The position numbers were made by a program, and so were the translations under genes. DNA of 64,000 nucleotides from a bacterium (lineage in GTDB: Bacteria; Actinomycetota; Acidimicrobiia; Acidimicrobiales; Bin134): positions 1-64,000 of the forward strand of contig JAPPMA010000015.1 of NCBI GenBank assembly GCA_028819295.1, in the 5' to 3' direction. Under the pieces are notes generated by a model. The model made no database searches, was not told the origin of the DNA, and was given only the letters and a program-made list of their open reading frames with translations. Shown here in pieces: positions 8,405-17,633 of the stretch. Each line of letters begins with the position of its first letter. Within the stretch, counting starts at the first letter, position 1.

Positions 8405-10675
8405 ATGACCGAACACCGCATCGGGCTCACCCTGGCCGAGTCAACCTCCCCGCCGGTGCCGCGGCCCTACGACCCTGATGCCCCCAATGTGCTGGTGATC
8501 GTGCTGGACGATCTCGGCTTCGCCCAATTGGGGTGCTACGGCGCCGACATCGACACCCCCAACCTGGATCGCCTGGCCGGTCGGGGGTTGCGGTTCACCA
8601 ACTTCCACACCACCGCGGTCTGCTCTCCCACCCGGGCCTGCCTGCTCACCGGTCGGAATCACCACCGGGTGGGGGTGGGGATGCTCACCGACATGCCCAT
8701 CAACTTCCCCGGCTACAACTGCCAGATCCCCGATTCCGCTGGGACGTTGGCCCAATACCTGGGGGCTGAGGGCTGGGCCACCTACGCGGTGGGGAAGTGG
8801 CACCTCACCCCCCGCGACCAACGAGCCGCCGGGCCGTACCACACCTGGCCCACGGGGGTCGGGTTCGACCACTATTACGGGTTCCTCAACGGGGAGACCA
8901 ACCAGTGGACCCCTCAGCTCATCCGCGACCAGACCTATATCGAGCCGCCCGCCACCCCCGAGGAGGGGTACCACCTCGATGCCGATCTGGCCGACCAGGC
9001 CATCGACTATCTGCGGGGACTGCGGCTGGCCGATCCCGAACGGCCCTTCATGATGTGGTATGCCACCGGCACCCCGCATGCCCCCCATCAAGCGCCCCCG
9101 GAGTGGATCGACCGCTACGCCGGGCAGTTCGACCGGGGCTGGGACGTGTGGCGAGAAGAAGTGCTGGTCCGCCAGAAGGAGATGGGGGTCATTGCTGCTG
9201 ATGTTGAGTTGTCGGCTCGACCCGAGTGGGTTGAGCCCTGGGCTGAGATCGACCCCGACCGCCGGCGATTGTATGCCCGAATGATGGAGGTGTACGCCGG
9301 ATTCTTGAGCCACGCCGACCACCACATCGGCCGAGTGATCGACCACCTGGAGTCATCCGGCGAGGCCGACAACACCGTGGTGGCGTTGATCTCCGACAAC
9401 GGCACTTCGGCCGAAGGCGGGCCCAACGGCAGCTGGAACCAGATCCGGCACTACATCAGTGACGAGCCCGACGACCTTGAGCTGGAGATGTCCCACTACG
9501 ACGACCTCGGCGGGTTCCGCTCTTCCGGGCACTACCCCTGGGGGTGGGCGCTGGCCGGCAACACCCCCTTCCGGCGGTGGAAGCGGTACACCTTAGAGGG
9601 CGGGGTGCGCGACCCTTTCATCCTTTCGTGGCCAGCGGGCCTAGCGGCTCGGGGCGAGCTGCGCCATCAGTACTCCCACGTCACCGATGTGATGCCCACC
9701 ATTTTGGACCTGGCCGGGGTGCAGCCCCCGGCCGAATTCGGCGGGGTGGAGCAGATGTCGTTCGACGGCGTCAGCATGAAGCCGATCGTAGATGGCAACG
9801 ATCCCGATGCCGCCCGCACCAGCCAGTACTACGAGTGCTGGGGGAGTCGGGCCATGTACCACGAGGGGTGGAAGGCGGTAACCAATCACGTCAACCAGCT
9901 CACTGCTGCCGAGCGGGAAGCCATCATCGGCAGCCACGACTTCGCCGAGGACGAGTGGGAGCTGTTCGACACTGTGGCCGATCCCACCGAGTCGCACAAC
10001 TTGGCTGATACCCATCCCGAGAAGCTGGCTGAGATGATTGCGCTGTGGGACGCCGAGGCCGAGCGCAATGGGGTTTTGCCCTTAGACGACACCTCGGTGA
10101 ACCGTATTGCCCACATGCTGGCCCCCTGGATGTCGCTGCGGGACCGGTACGACTTGGTCCCCGGCGACAAGGTTCACGAGGCCTCCGGGCCATTGCAGTT
10201 CGGCGGCTACCGGGCGGTGGCCGCTTTCCCCGATGGCCTTCCCGCCGGAGCATCGGGAGTCATTTGCGAACAGGGCGACTGGATCTCGGGCTGGGCCCTG
10301 TTCTTGGCCGACGGCGAGATCCGCTGGGTGGCAGTGGTGAACGGTCGGGAATACCGGGCGGCCGCCACCGTCCCGATGGGAGCCTGCTTTGTGGGTGCAG
10401 TGGTAGCGCCGACCGACGGCGGCTTGTTCACGGTCACGCTTACTGCTGGCGATGCCGAGATTGGCCGGAGTGAAAACCCAGTGCCCCTGTCGATGAACTG
10501 GGCCCCCGACGGCGCGTTCTTGACTGTGGGGTACGGCCGTTTGTTCCCTGTGTGTGACGACTACAGCCCTCCCGCCCCTGCACCTGGTGGCATGGCCACC
10601 TTGACCATCGACACTGGTCGGCCCCCACCATTCGACTTCGACGCCGAGATGGCCCACGCCATGCGCCACCAATAG
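8405..10675 (+). CDS. Arylsulfatase (Cys-type, formylglycine-dependent)
   Basis: 756 residues from the ATG at 8405; an in-frame open stretch continues upstream without family character. NVLVIVLDDLGFAQLGCYG supplies the paired aspartates that bind calcium. CSPTRACLLTGR (Cys73) is the sulfatase signature whose cysteine is converted to formylglycine by FGE. VGKWHL and the SDNGTSAEGG block complete the catalytic site. No signal peptide is evident, so it may be cytoplasmic or use an unrecognised route. The roughly 200-residue tail after the catalytic fold is typical of the 750-residue bacterial class. Sulfated polysaccharides, sterols or phenols are possible substrates. The formylglycine-generating enzyme is not in the window. 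Confidence 0.92.
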   Translation: MTEHRIGLTLAESTSPPVPRPYDPDAPNVLVIVLDDLGFAQLGCYGADIDTPNLDRLAGRGLRFTNFHTTAVCSPTRACLLTGRNHHRVGVGMLTDMPINFPGYNCQIPDSAGTLAQYLGAEGWATYAVGKWHLTPRDQRAAGPYHTWPTGVGFDHYYGFLNGETNQWTPQLIRDQTYIEPPATPEEGYHLDADLADQAIDYLRGLRLADPERPFMMWYATGTPHAPHQAPPEWIDRYAGQFDRGWDVWREEVLVRQKEMGVIAADVELSARPEWVEPWAEIDPDRRRLYARMMEVYAGFLSHADHHIGRVIDHLESSGEADNTVVALISDNGTSAEGGPNGSWNQIRHYISDEPDDLELEMSHYDDLGGFRSSGHYPWGWALAGNTPFRRWKRYTLEGGVRDPFILSWPAGLAARGELRHQYSHVTDVMPTILDLAGVQPPAEFGGVEQMSFDGVSMKPIVDGNDPDAARTSQYYECWGSRAMYHEGWKAVTNHVNQLTAAEREAIIGSHDFAEDEWELFDTVADPTESHNLADTHPEKLAEMIALWDAEAERNGVLPLDDTSVNRIAHMLAPWMSLRDRYDLVPGDKVHEASGPLQFGGYRAVAAFPDGLPAGASGVICEQGDWISGWALFLADGEIRWVAVVNGREYRAAATVPMGACFVGAVVAPTDGGLFTVTLTAGDAEIGRSENPVPLSMNWAPDGAFLTVGYGRLFPVCDDYSPPAPAPGGMATLTIDTGRPPPFDFDAEMAHAMRHQ

Positions 10676-10677
10676 CC

Positions 10678-11562
10678 ATGTATCCGTCCCGGCGCTTCGG
10701 CTACAGCGACGACCCCTGGTTCCGCATCGGAACGTTCCCGGTCTCCACCACCGTGTTTGTGGTCGGCCTCGGCGTGGTCTCGATGTTCATCTGGGGGATT
10801 GAAGGCCGTTTTGGTCCCTTGTTCCGCGAGTTGGTACTGGTTTCAGAGAACTACCAACTCGGAAGCGTGGTGGAAGGCGACATCTGGCGGCTGGTCACCT
10901 GGCCGATCCCCAACGAACCCCACTTCTGGACGATCGTCCTGTTCGCCATCTTCTACATGCTGGGCTCCCAGATTGAATCCCTCCTTGGACGCTGGCGGTT
11001 CGCATTCTTTCTCGCTGCCCTCACGCTTATTCCTGCCGTCATTGTGACTGCGGTGGAGGCGGTGGCCGGTGTCAACGGCTACGTGGCTGGCCTGCGAATG
11101 GTGGAAGTCGGAGTGTTGGTGGCCTTTGCCGCTCAGTACGCCCAGGCCAGATTCTGGCCCGGCATTCCCGGGTGGGTGATCGCCGTCGTCATCGTCGGGC
11201 TCGATGCCATCCAAGCCTTGGGCAACCGCAACTGGTTTGCCCTGATCGTTTTGGCCTGCACGGTGGCCGTGGCGCTGCTCGGCATTCGAGCATTCGGCTA
11301 CGCAACCAATCTCACGTGGATTCCGAAGCTGTCCCTGGCGTCGAGTTCCGGTCAGTCTTCGGCCAGCACTCGCCCTTCGAGGTCTCGTCGCCGGGGTCGA
11401 GGCCGGGATCATCTGCGGGCAGTCCGGCCCCGCGACGAGTCGGTCACCCCCGAGACCGACGCTTTGCTCGACCAAGTGGCCAGCCAAGGTCTGGACAGCT
11501 TGAGCCGCAAACAGCGCAAGCAACTCGAAGCCCACGCCCGCCGCCTGCGCCGCCGCCGGTGA
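10678..11562 (+). CDS. Rhomboid-like multi-pass membrane protein, apparently non-proteolytic
   Basis: 294 residues with about six hydrophobic segments. EGDIWRLVTWPIPNE and IVLFAIFYMLGSQIESLLG correspond to the loop and helix that open the rhomboid fold (xxWRxxT/S...). The catalytic GxSG and the downstream catalytic His are not present; the corresponding stretch reads GLRMVEVGVLVAFAAQYAQ. It therefore looks like a pseudoprotease. The C-terminus has a Ser/Arg-rich linker, then TPETDALLDQVASQGLDSL and a very basic end, matching a small helical tail often found on bacterial rhomboids. It starts 2 bases after the sulfatase stop. Confidence 0.7.
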   Translation: MYPSRRFGYSDDPWFRIGTFPVSTTVFVVGLGVVSMFIWGIEGRFGPLFRELVLVSENYQLGSVVEGDIWRLVTWPIPNEPHFWTIVLFAIFYMLGSQIESLLGRWRFAFFLAALTLIPAVIVTAVEAVAGVNGYVAGLRMVEVGVLVAFAAQYAQARFWPGIPGWVIAVVIVGLDAIQALGNRNWFALIVLACTVAVALLGIRAFGYATNLTWIPKLSLASSSGQSSASTRPSRSRRRGRGRDHLRAVRPRDESVTPETDALLDQVASQGLDSLSRKQRKQLEAHARRLRRRR

Positions 11563-11645
11563 TCCGATAGGGAAGTCTGAGGCCGACGGCACTGCCTGGC
11601 TGGACGTACTACGGTTACAAAGCGTCAACTGGCGGAAGGAGTCCT

Positions 11646-12869
11646 ATGGCACAAGTGGGCGATGACATCATCGTGCTGGACAGTGTCTACAAGATCTTCG
11701 GACCCCAACCCCGCGGAAGGGCGTTCGAGCTCGCCAGCTCCGGGATGGGCAAAGACGAGGTGCAGGCCGAGACCGGGCATGTGGTGGGCCTCCACAACGT
11801 GTCGTTCTCGGTGCCCAGGGGAGAGATATTCGTGGTGATGGGCCTGTCGGGGTCGGGCAAGTCCACCGCCATCCGCACCGTCAACAAGCTCCACGACATC
11901 ACTGCGGGCACCGTCACCGTCGAGGGCACCGACGTTCAGACCCTTGAGGGCTCAGAGCTTCAGGCATTCCGCAGGAGCCAGATGGGGATGGTCTTCCAGC
12001 ACTTCGCACTGTTCCCCCATCGCAACGTGATCGACAACGTGAGCTACGGCCTCAAGGTCCAGGGCGTCGACAAGGACGCCCGCAGCGAAGCGGCCATGCG
12101 GGCCTTGGCGTTGGTCGGACTCGACGCCTATTCGCAGAACATGCCGTCGGAGCTTTCCGGCGGTATGCAGCAGCGGGTGGGCTTGGCCCGAGCGCTGGCG
12201 GCGGACCCCGAAATACTGCTGATGGACGAGGCCTTCAGCGCCCTAGACCCGCTGATCCGCCGCCAGATGCAAGACGAGCTGCTGGAAATCCAGAGCGAGC
12301 TCCAAAAGACCATCCTGTTCATCACCCACGACCTCAACGAGGCGCTCCGCATCGGAGACCGGGTGTGCATTATGAAGGATGGCGCTGTCGTGCAGATCGG
12401 CACGCCTGAGGAGATTCTCACCGAGCCGGCCACCGGGTATGTGGCTGAGTTTGTGCAGGATGTCGACCAAGGCCGCGTCATCCAGGTACACGAGGTCATG
12501 CAAGTGCCGGCACCCGTTGCCGCCAGCGCCACCATCGCCGAAGCCCTCAGTGCTATGGGTGACCGCATCGGCGCGTTCGTGTTGGATGCCGCAGGTGCGC
12601 CCACCCATCTGCTGACCGTCGAAGACGCGGCCCGGGCTGCCAGCATGGGTACCACTGATCTGGCTCGTGCGCTTCGCACCGACTTTGAGCGCTGCGGCCC
12701 CGACGACCGCCTCAACGAGGTATACGCCGCCGCTGGCCGCGGCCTTTCAATCGCGGTGTGCGACGAGTCGGGTGTGCTGGTCGGGAATCTCGACCCCCGT
12801 CACATCATGGAAGAAATGGGCCGGGTCGAGAACCTGATCGATGGTTTCGAGAGAGAGGTATTCCTGTGA
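11646..12869 (+). CDS. proV: Glycine betaine/proline ABC transporter ATP-binding protein
   Basis: 407 residues. Walker A is GLSGSGKST, the signature LSGGMQQRVGLARAL, and Walker B ILLMDEAFSALDP; the last is the distinctive ProV/OpuAA wording. The C-terminal 120 residues (VHEVMQVPAPVAAS onward and the DESGVLVGNLDPRHI block) are tandem CBS modules that sense ionic strength in OpuA. A strong GGAAGGAG ribosome-binding site precedes the ATG. The stop overlaps the GTG of the permease gene. The expected role is compatible-solute uptake energised from the cytoplasmic face. Confidence 0.93.
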   Translation: MAQVGDDIIVLDSVYKIFGPQPRGRAFELASSGMGKDEVQAETGHVVGLHNVSFSVPRGEIFVVMGLSGSGKSTAIRTVNKLHDITAGTVTVEGTDVQTLEGSELQAFRRSQMGMVFQHFALFPHRNVIDNVSYGLKVQGVDKDARSEAAMRALALVGLDAYSQNMPSELSGGMQQRVGLARALAADPEILLMDEAFSALDPLIRRQMQDELLEIQSELQKTILFITHDLNEALRIGDRVCIMKDGAVVQIGTPEEILTEPATGYVAEFVQDVDQGRVIQVHEVMQVPAPVAASATIAEALSAMGDRIGAFVLDAAGAPTHLLTVEDAARAASMGTTDLARALRTDFERCGPDDRLNEVYAAAGRGLSIAVCDESGVLVGNLDPRHIMEEMGRVENLIDGFEREVFL

Positions 12870-15199
12870 GCCTGCTGGCCCAGTCGGAGTCCCCCGGTAT
12901 TGCCGACAACGAGGTCCTCGACCAGTGGACGATTCCGTTCGGCGAATGGGTCAAGCAGATGGTCAACTGGATCGACCTCAACCTCGGCTGGCTGCTCGGC
13001 ATCATCGAGTGGCCATTTACTTTCCTCTTCCGCAACTTTGTTGATGGTCCCAACCACCATCCCTGGTGGGAAATCACCGACATGCCGTGGATCGCGGTTT
13101 GCCTCATCTTTTTCGTGATCGGCACGCTGGCCCGCAACGTGAAAGTCGGCGGCTTCGTCGCGTTGGCGTTGGCCGGCTGCGGACTACTCGGCATTGAATA
13201 CTGGGATGACACAGCGTTGACAGTGGGCATGATCATTGTCGCCGTCGCACTCTGCGCCCTTATCGGCATTCCCCTCGGTGTCCTTTGTGGCCGATTCGAT
13301 GGGGTGTGGAATGCCGTGCGTCCTGTGCTCGACGCTATGCAGGTTGTGCATGCGTTTGTGTACATGCTGCCGGTCATCTTCTTCTTCGGTATCGGTACCG
13401 AACCAGCCACGATGGTCACCATGGTGTTTGCCCTGCCGCCGCTAATTCGTCTCACCAACCTTGGAGTCAGACAGGTGCCCGCGGATGTAGTGGAGGCCAG
13501 TCGGGCCTACGGGGCCCCCGAGTGGCGCGTGCTGCTAGATGTCCAGCTTCCATTGGCGCGTCCTGCAATCATGACCGGACTCAACCAGACGTTGCTGTTG
13601 TCTATCTCCATGCTGGGTATCGCTGCCATCATGGGTGCGGGCGGATTGGGCTTGCAGGTTTTTCGGGCGGTGCAGTCACTAGACGTTGCTCTAGCCGCTT
13701 CGAGCGGTCTGGCTCTGTTCATGGTCGCAGTGGTGCTAGACCGCATCTCTCAGACTGAGGAGAGTGATGGTCAGAACCTCTTTACACGCATCCGCCGGGC
13801 TTGGGCCCATCGTCGCGATCCCGAAGCACTGCTTCCCCAGGCATCGTCGATCGGCGTCGTGGCCAAGACGAGAAGCCACCCGGCACCACTGTCGGCAGCC
13901 GAGCGCCGCTTCTTGACAATCGTTGCAGCCGGCGCCCTCATTGCTGTTGTTGCGGTGTTCTTGCCATGGGGGAGTGACTCGGGAAGGATTTCCGGATATG
14001 CCAGGTTGATTGACACCGGGCGATACGAATACGTCGAAGTTGACCCCGTGAGGTCCCCTGGGATGGTCGAGCTTCAGGAAGCGAGTGTCGATCCGCCCGC
14101 CGAACGTGCCCAAGAGATTGCCGTGCTCGATGCCCAGATCAATGCGGTGGTTGTAGCAGCAGGGGCTGAGGGGGTAACAGACGAAGAGACGCTAGCGGTC
14201 ATTGCCGATATTGAGAATGACATTGCGTTGCTTTCCAATCCTCTGGCAGGTCGCAGCTATCGCGGTTTGGATGCAACCGGTGGGTCCTTCTACGGCATCA
14301 TGGTGCTCGGTTTCGCTGTGTTGATTCTTGCTGCGGTTGTGACCAATCTGAGACGACTAGGTGGAGATATTCGCCTGTTTGGGTCAAATGGCGTCGTGGT
14401 GCTTGCCGTTGGGTCCCTGGCTGCGGCGATCGCCTATGTCTGGGCGCCGGCAGCATCGGCCAACGTCACACATAACATGGGAGTCGGTCCTTGGGTCGCC
14501 ATTGTGGGCGGGGTGGTAGCGACCCTGGGCGCACTTGCCTGGCTTCGGGAGGCACCCTACGCAGCCCGCACCCCCCTGAGAGCTGGCGTCTCGTACAGCC
14601 AAATCGGTGTGGTCGCCGTTGTTGCTGCGCTGATTGTCATAGCTGGGTTCTCGGGATGGTCCATCGATCAACGCGTCGAGTCCGTTGTTTCACCAGAACT
14701 CCAGGCAGAAGTCTCGGCTTTGGAGCAGCAAGCAGAAAACAGCGACGATCCTGCTGTCGAAGCTCGCATAGCTCAAGAGATCATTGCGCTTTACAGCGCG
14801 GCTCAGCGAACCGAAAAGATTGTCACAGACGGCTTTTCTGGCGACGGCAGCAAGTACGGCTATCTCGCCATCGCCTTCGGCACCATTGGCGTCGTTTGTG
14901 TGCTGCCCGCGGCCGGGGTTTTCGGTAGCAATGAGAGAAAGCGACGGCGCTGGAACGCGGTGGTCGCCGGCGTCGGCGTCAGTCTGATGGTTGTAGCGTC
15001 GGCGTGGATCGCTTCTCTGCTCAGGGTGGCCGATATCAAATTCTCCAGCGGCGCAGGCGCCTTTTTGTGTCTGGTCGCGGGATTCCTCCTCATGGCGAGT
15101 ACGGCCGGTGTGCTGATGAAGTTCGGCCGATCACAGGTGTATGTCTCTGTCGATGAGCCAGAAGTGGCGCCGGAAGGAGCAACGGCCGACATCGGGTAA
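12866..15199 (+). CDS. proW: Glycine betaine/proline ABC transporter permease with long C-terminal extension
   Basis: 777 residues from the GTG at 12866, whose TG is shared with the proV stop (GTGA). The first 320 or so residues are a ProW permease, with the EAA loop VEASRAYGAPEWR and the usual IMGAGGLG. Normal ProW/OpuAB proteins are 280-350 residues. Here another 450 residues follow, with about six extra predicted membrane segments and two soluble Glu/Ala-rich stretches (one near VELQEASVDPPAERAQ, one near ELQAEVSALEQQAEN). I do not recognise this extension. It may be a fused accessory membrane domain. No frameshift separates it from the permease. Confidence 0.9.
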   Translation: MSLLAQSESPGIADNEVLDQWTIPFGEWVKQMVNWIDLNLGWLLGIIEWPFTFLFRNFVDGPNHHPWWEITDMPWIAVCLIFFVIGTLARNVKVGGFVALALAGCGLLGIEYWDDTALTVGMIIVAVALCALIGIPLGVLCGRFDGVWNAVRPVLDAMQVVHAFVYMLPVIFFFGIGTEPATMVTMVFALPPLIRLTNLGVRQVPADVVEASRAYGAPEWRVLLDVQLPLARPAIMTGLNQTLLLSISMLGIAAIMGAGGLGLQVFRAVQSLDVALAASSGLALFMVAVVLDRISQTEESDGQNLFTRIRRAWAHRRDPEALLPQASSIGVVAKTRSHPAPLSAAERRFLTIVAAGALIAVVAVFLPWGSDSGRISGYARLIDTGRYEYVEVDPVRSPGMVELQEASVDPPAERAQEIAVLDAQINAVVVAAGAEGVTDEETLAVIADIENDIALLSNPLAGRSYRGLDATGGSFYGIMVLGFAVLILAAVVTNLRRLGGDIRLFGSNGVVVLAVGSLAAAIAYVWAPAASANVTHNMGVGPWVAIVGGVVATLGALAWLREAPYAARTPLRAGVSYSQIGVVAVVAALIVIAGFSGWSIDQRVESVVSPELQAEVSALEQQAENSDDPAVEARIAQEIIALYSAAQRTEKIVTDGFSGDGSKYGYLAIAFGTIGVVCVLPAAGVFGSNERKRRRWNAVVAGVGVSLMVVASAWIASLLRVADIKFSSGAGAFLCLVAGFLLMASTAGVLMKFGRSQVYVSVDEPEVAPEGATADIG

Positions 15200-15212
15200 A
15201 CCGGGGCGGCTA

Positions 15213-16418
15213 TTTGGTGTAGGGTGTGGCCTCTAGGCGGGTTGGTGCGCTCTGAGGCGGGCCAAGCTTGACTTCAATTGGAGGGTTACCAATGAGAGAG
15301 CGCAGCTATTGGCGAGTTTTGCTGGCCATTCTTCTGGCCTTCGGGCTGGTTGTGGCGGCTTGTGGCAATGATGATGATGACGAGGCTCCGGCCGCGCCTG
15401 CGGAGGAGGCTCCGGCCGCGCCTGATGACGAGGCTCCGGCCGCGCCTGCGGAGGAGGCTCCGGCCGACGCGATGCCTGGTGAGGGTGTCAGCGTGACCAT
15501 GGCTCGGGCCGACTGGGCCACTGGTTATATGCAGGCGGCTATCTACCACCACCTGCTGGAAGAACTTGGCTATGACGTGAGCGAGCCTGCCGATATTGAG
15601 CTTGCGCCTTCGAACGCGTACGTGGCTATGGCTGAGCGCGAGTTCGATTTCTGGGCCAACTCGTGGTATCCGAACCACGACCCGTTCGTCGCGGGCGAGA
15701 TGCCCGATGGCTCTTTGGTGAGCGATCACGTGTCGAAGGTGGGCCTTGAGGCCGGGCGCGGCGGCATCGAGGGCTTGTTGACCAACAAGTCGCTGGTGGA
15801 AGAGCACGGCATCAGAACTCTTGATCAGCTCGTGGGAGACGAGGATCTGTTCCAGCTGTACGAGGCGGCCGACAAAGAGCCCGGCGATGGGGTGCTCCAG
15901 ATTTATGGGTGCCCCGAGGGCTGGGGGTGCAACCTGTTCATTGCCGGCCTGATTGAGGACAAGGGTTGGACCGGCAGGGTCCAGCAGGTTGAGGTGGGCG
16001 GCTACGACGCCACCTTCGCCGACGCAGTCGACCGCGCTGGCAGCGGCACCCCGTTCATCGCGTACACGTGGAGCCCGAGCTTCTATACGAACCACATCGG
16101 GCCTGGTGACCAGGCCATGTGGCTGTCGATAGACGGGGGTGCGCCCACCCTGCTCGGCACCGATGTCTGCACCGATGATCCGTGCAACCTCCTCATTACC
16201 GCTGACATCCAGGTGACGGCCAACAACGACTTCCTTGTCGAGAACCCGGCCGCGGCGAGGCTGCTGGAGCTGGTGGAGATCAGCGTGGTCGACATCGCAC
16301 TGCAGAACGCGCGCTACGACACCGGCGGTGAGAACACCACCGCTGACGTCAACCGCCACGCCGCCGAGTGGATCGCCGACAACCGCGACACAGTCGACGC
16401 CTGGCTAGCAGAAGCCCG
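15213..16418. repeat. 1,206-bp perfect direct repeat, copy A
   Basis: Matches 18121-19326 with no difference that I can see by eye. Sense and antisense translations over most of it are also identical in the two copies. It starts 14 bases after the proW stop and carries the untranslated leader, ribosome-binding site, signal peptide and OpuAC domain. It ends inside the codons following WLAEAR, where the two proteins diverge abruptly. The offset between copies is exactly 2,908 bases. Confidence 0.97.
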
Positions 16419-17223
16419 CAACGCCAGCAGCTTCACCCCCGCACCCGCACCAGAGCCGGTGCCGACCGACACACCTTCATCAGATCGTGGTCTTTGCCAA
16501 GAGGGAATGACGCTGAGAAACGGCGACCACTGCAGTTATTCCAGCGGCAGCACCAGGATTGCAATGAAAATCGACAACGGATGCATCATTTTCGGAGAGG
16601 ACAGCAACATCGGAGGACGTATATTTGTCGGCGGCAGTAGCATGTGCGGAGGAGGTATCAATCTGGTTGTTCCCGAGGGACCACTTCGCAGCGAGAGAAA
16701 CGCCGATGGCTCTGTTAGCATTAGCAGCCTCCCCGCTTCGGGACCAGCATCCACTTGGGAAACAACGTTCCCGGCACCCACGTCGGCAACGCCCACGCCG
16801 GTGCCGACCAGTTCTCCCACGCCAACGCCGACGGCGACTTCCTCGGCAGATCAAGTATCGATAACCGAATTCAACGGAGCCAGCCTCTCAACTAGGTTTT
16901 CCATGTTTGAGGCGGGGAGGATTGCGAAGTGTCGAGTGGGCCTAGTTCTGCCGCGAGACGGTTTCTGCATTGATCCCGATGCAGATTCGATAGACCCGTC
17001 GAACAGAGTTCGGTTCTTGGTGGCCCACCTATCTGACGGCTCTGGCTTGGTAATGGGAGAGGCATGGGTAGTTGACCGATCATCCGGCACGATCACACTC
17101 ATCGGCACAAACGTGGAATTCGGCTGGATTTCTGGGATTGTTTTCCAATCGCGCACAAGCGTGGACTATGGCAATATCACCGCCGAGAGGCAGGGTGAGA
17201 ACTGGGTCATAACGGGTCTTTAG
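15292..17223 (+). CDS. proX: OpuAC-type (glycine betaine) substrate-binding lipoprotein with unrecognised C-terminal domain
   Basis: 643 residues. GGAGGG at 15280 fixes the ATG at 15292. The signal has lipobox VVAAC followed by an acidic NDDDDE run and an EAPAAP-type low-complexity linker. Residues 70-375 are an OpuAC/ProX domain (VSVTMARADWATGYM, FDFWANSWYPNHDPFV). Its position after proVW marks it as the transporter's binding protein. Residues 376-643 differ completely from the duplicate at 18200. A Pro/Thr linker leads to a module with LCQEGMTLRNGDHCSY and three further cysteines, then a long Thr/Pro linker, then a second small domain with KCRVGLVLPRDGFCID. These look like secreted beta-rich modules; I do not recognise them. 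Confidence 0.88.
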   Translation: MRERSYWRVLLAILLAFGLVVAACGNDDDDEAPAAPAEEAPAAPDDEAPAAPAEEAPADAMPGEGVSVTMARADWATGYMQAAIYHHLLEELGYDVSEPADIELAPSNAYVAMAEREFDFWANSWYPNHDPFVAGEMPDGSLVSDHVSKVGLEAGRGGIEGLLTNKSLVEEHGIRTLDQLVGDEDLFQLYEAADKEPGDGVLQIYGCPEGWGCNLFIAGLIEDKGWTGRVQQVEVGGYDATFADAVDRAGSGTPFIAYTWSPSFYTNHIGPGDQAMWLSIDGGAPTLLGTDVCTDDPCNLLITADIQVTANNDFLVENPAAARLLELVEISVVDIALQNARYDTGGENTTADVNRHAAEWIADNRDTVDAWLAEARNASSFTPAPAPEPVPTDTPSSDRGLCQEGMTLRNGDHCSYSSGSTRIAMKIDNGCIIFGEDSNIGGRIFVGGSSMCGGGINLVVPEGPLRSERNADGSVSISSLPASGPASTWETTFPAPTSATPTPVPTSSPTPTPTATSSADQVSITEFNGASLSTRFSMFEAGRIAKCRVGLVLPRDGFCIDPDADSIDPSNRVRFLVAHLSDGSGLVMGEAWVVDRSSGTITLIGTNVEFGWISGIVFQSRTSVDYGNITAERQGENWVITGL

Positions 17224-17429
17224 GAGGGGACTTATATACGAGAGTGCCATGCGTTGGCCATATGGGCAGCGGGGCTTTTCGCTTCGATGGTAAGCGGCTT
17301 CTCGGCTCAGGGCTTATGTGATGATGCCGCCCAGCATTCGCTGCTCAGGCTGGTCGGCGCGAGAACTGTGAGGTTCCCATACTCAATCCAGGAGGTGGGT
17401 CATGGCGTCACTCGCTCCTCAGCCCCATT

Positions 17430-17633
17430 GTGCAGATGATGGCTGGCGGGGCGTCGTTGCCTGGTGCTGGTGGCGGCACGCTGGGGAACTGGGTGCGCCG
17501 GGATCGCGCTGAGCGGGCCGGCGGGCTGAATTCCGATGAGCGGGCCGAGTTGGAGCGGTTGCGCAGGGCGAACGCGGCTTTGCGCATGGAGCGTGATGTT
17601 CTCAAACAATCGGTGGTTCTTTGGGTGAACTAG
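17430..17633 (+). pseudogene. IS3-family OrfA fragment
   Basis: The C-terminal part of an IS3-family OrfA, with [14 protein letters not shown], the leucine-zipper-like stretch [20 protein letters not shown] and the end QSVVLWVN. The N-terminal helix-turn-helix is missing: the frame upstream has no family character, and no terminal inverted repeat can be recognised to the left. The OrfB frame overlaps its last 13 bases, the usual arrangement for programmed frameshifting. Confidence 0.8.

Noticed and set aside
15286-16359. Long antisense open frame (357 codons), repeated at 18194-19267
   Set aside because: It is the shadow of the OpuAC coding sequence in GC-rich DNA; it has no family character and is identical in the second copy only because the DNA is.
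17254-17439. 61-codon ORF before the IS3 fragment
   Set aside because: No ribosome-binding site and no recognisable protein; it lies in the degraded left part of the IS region.
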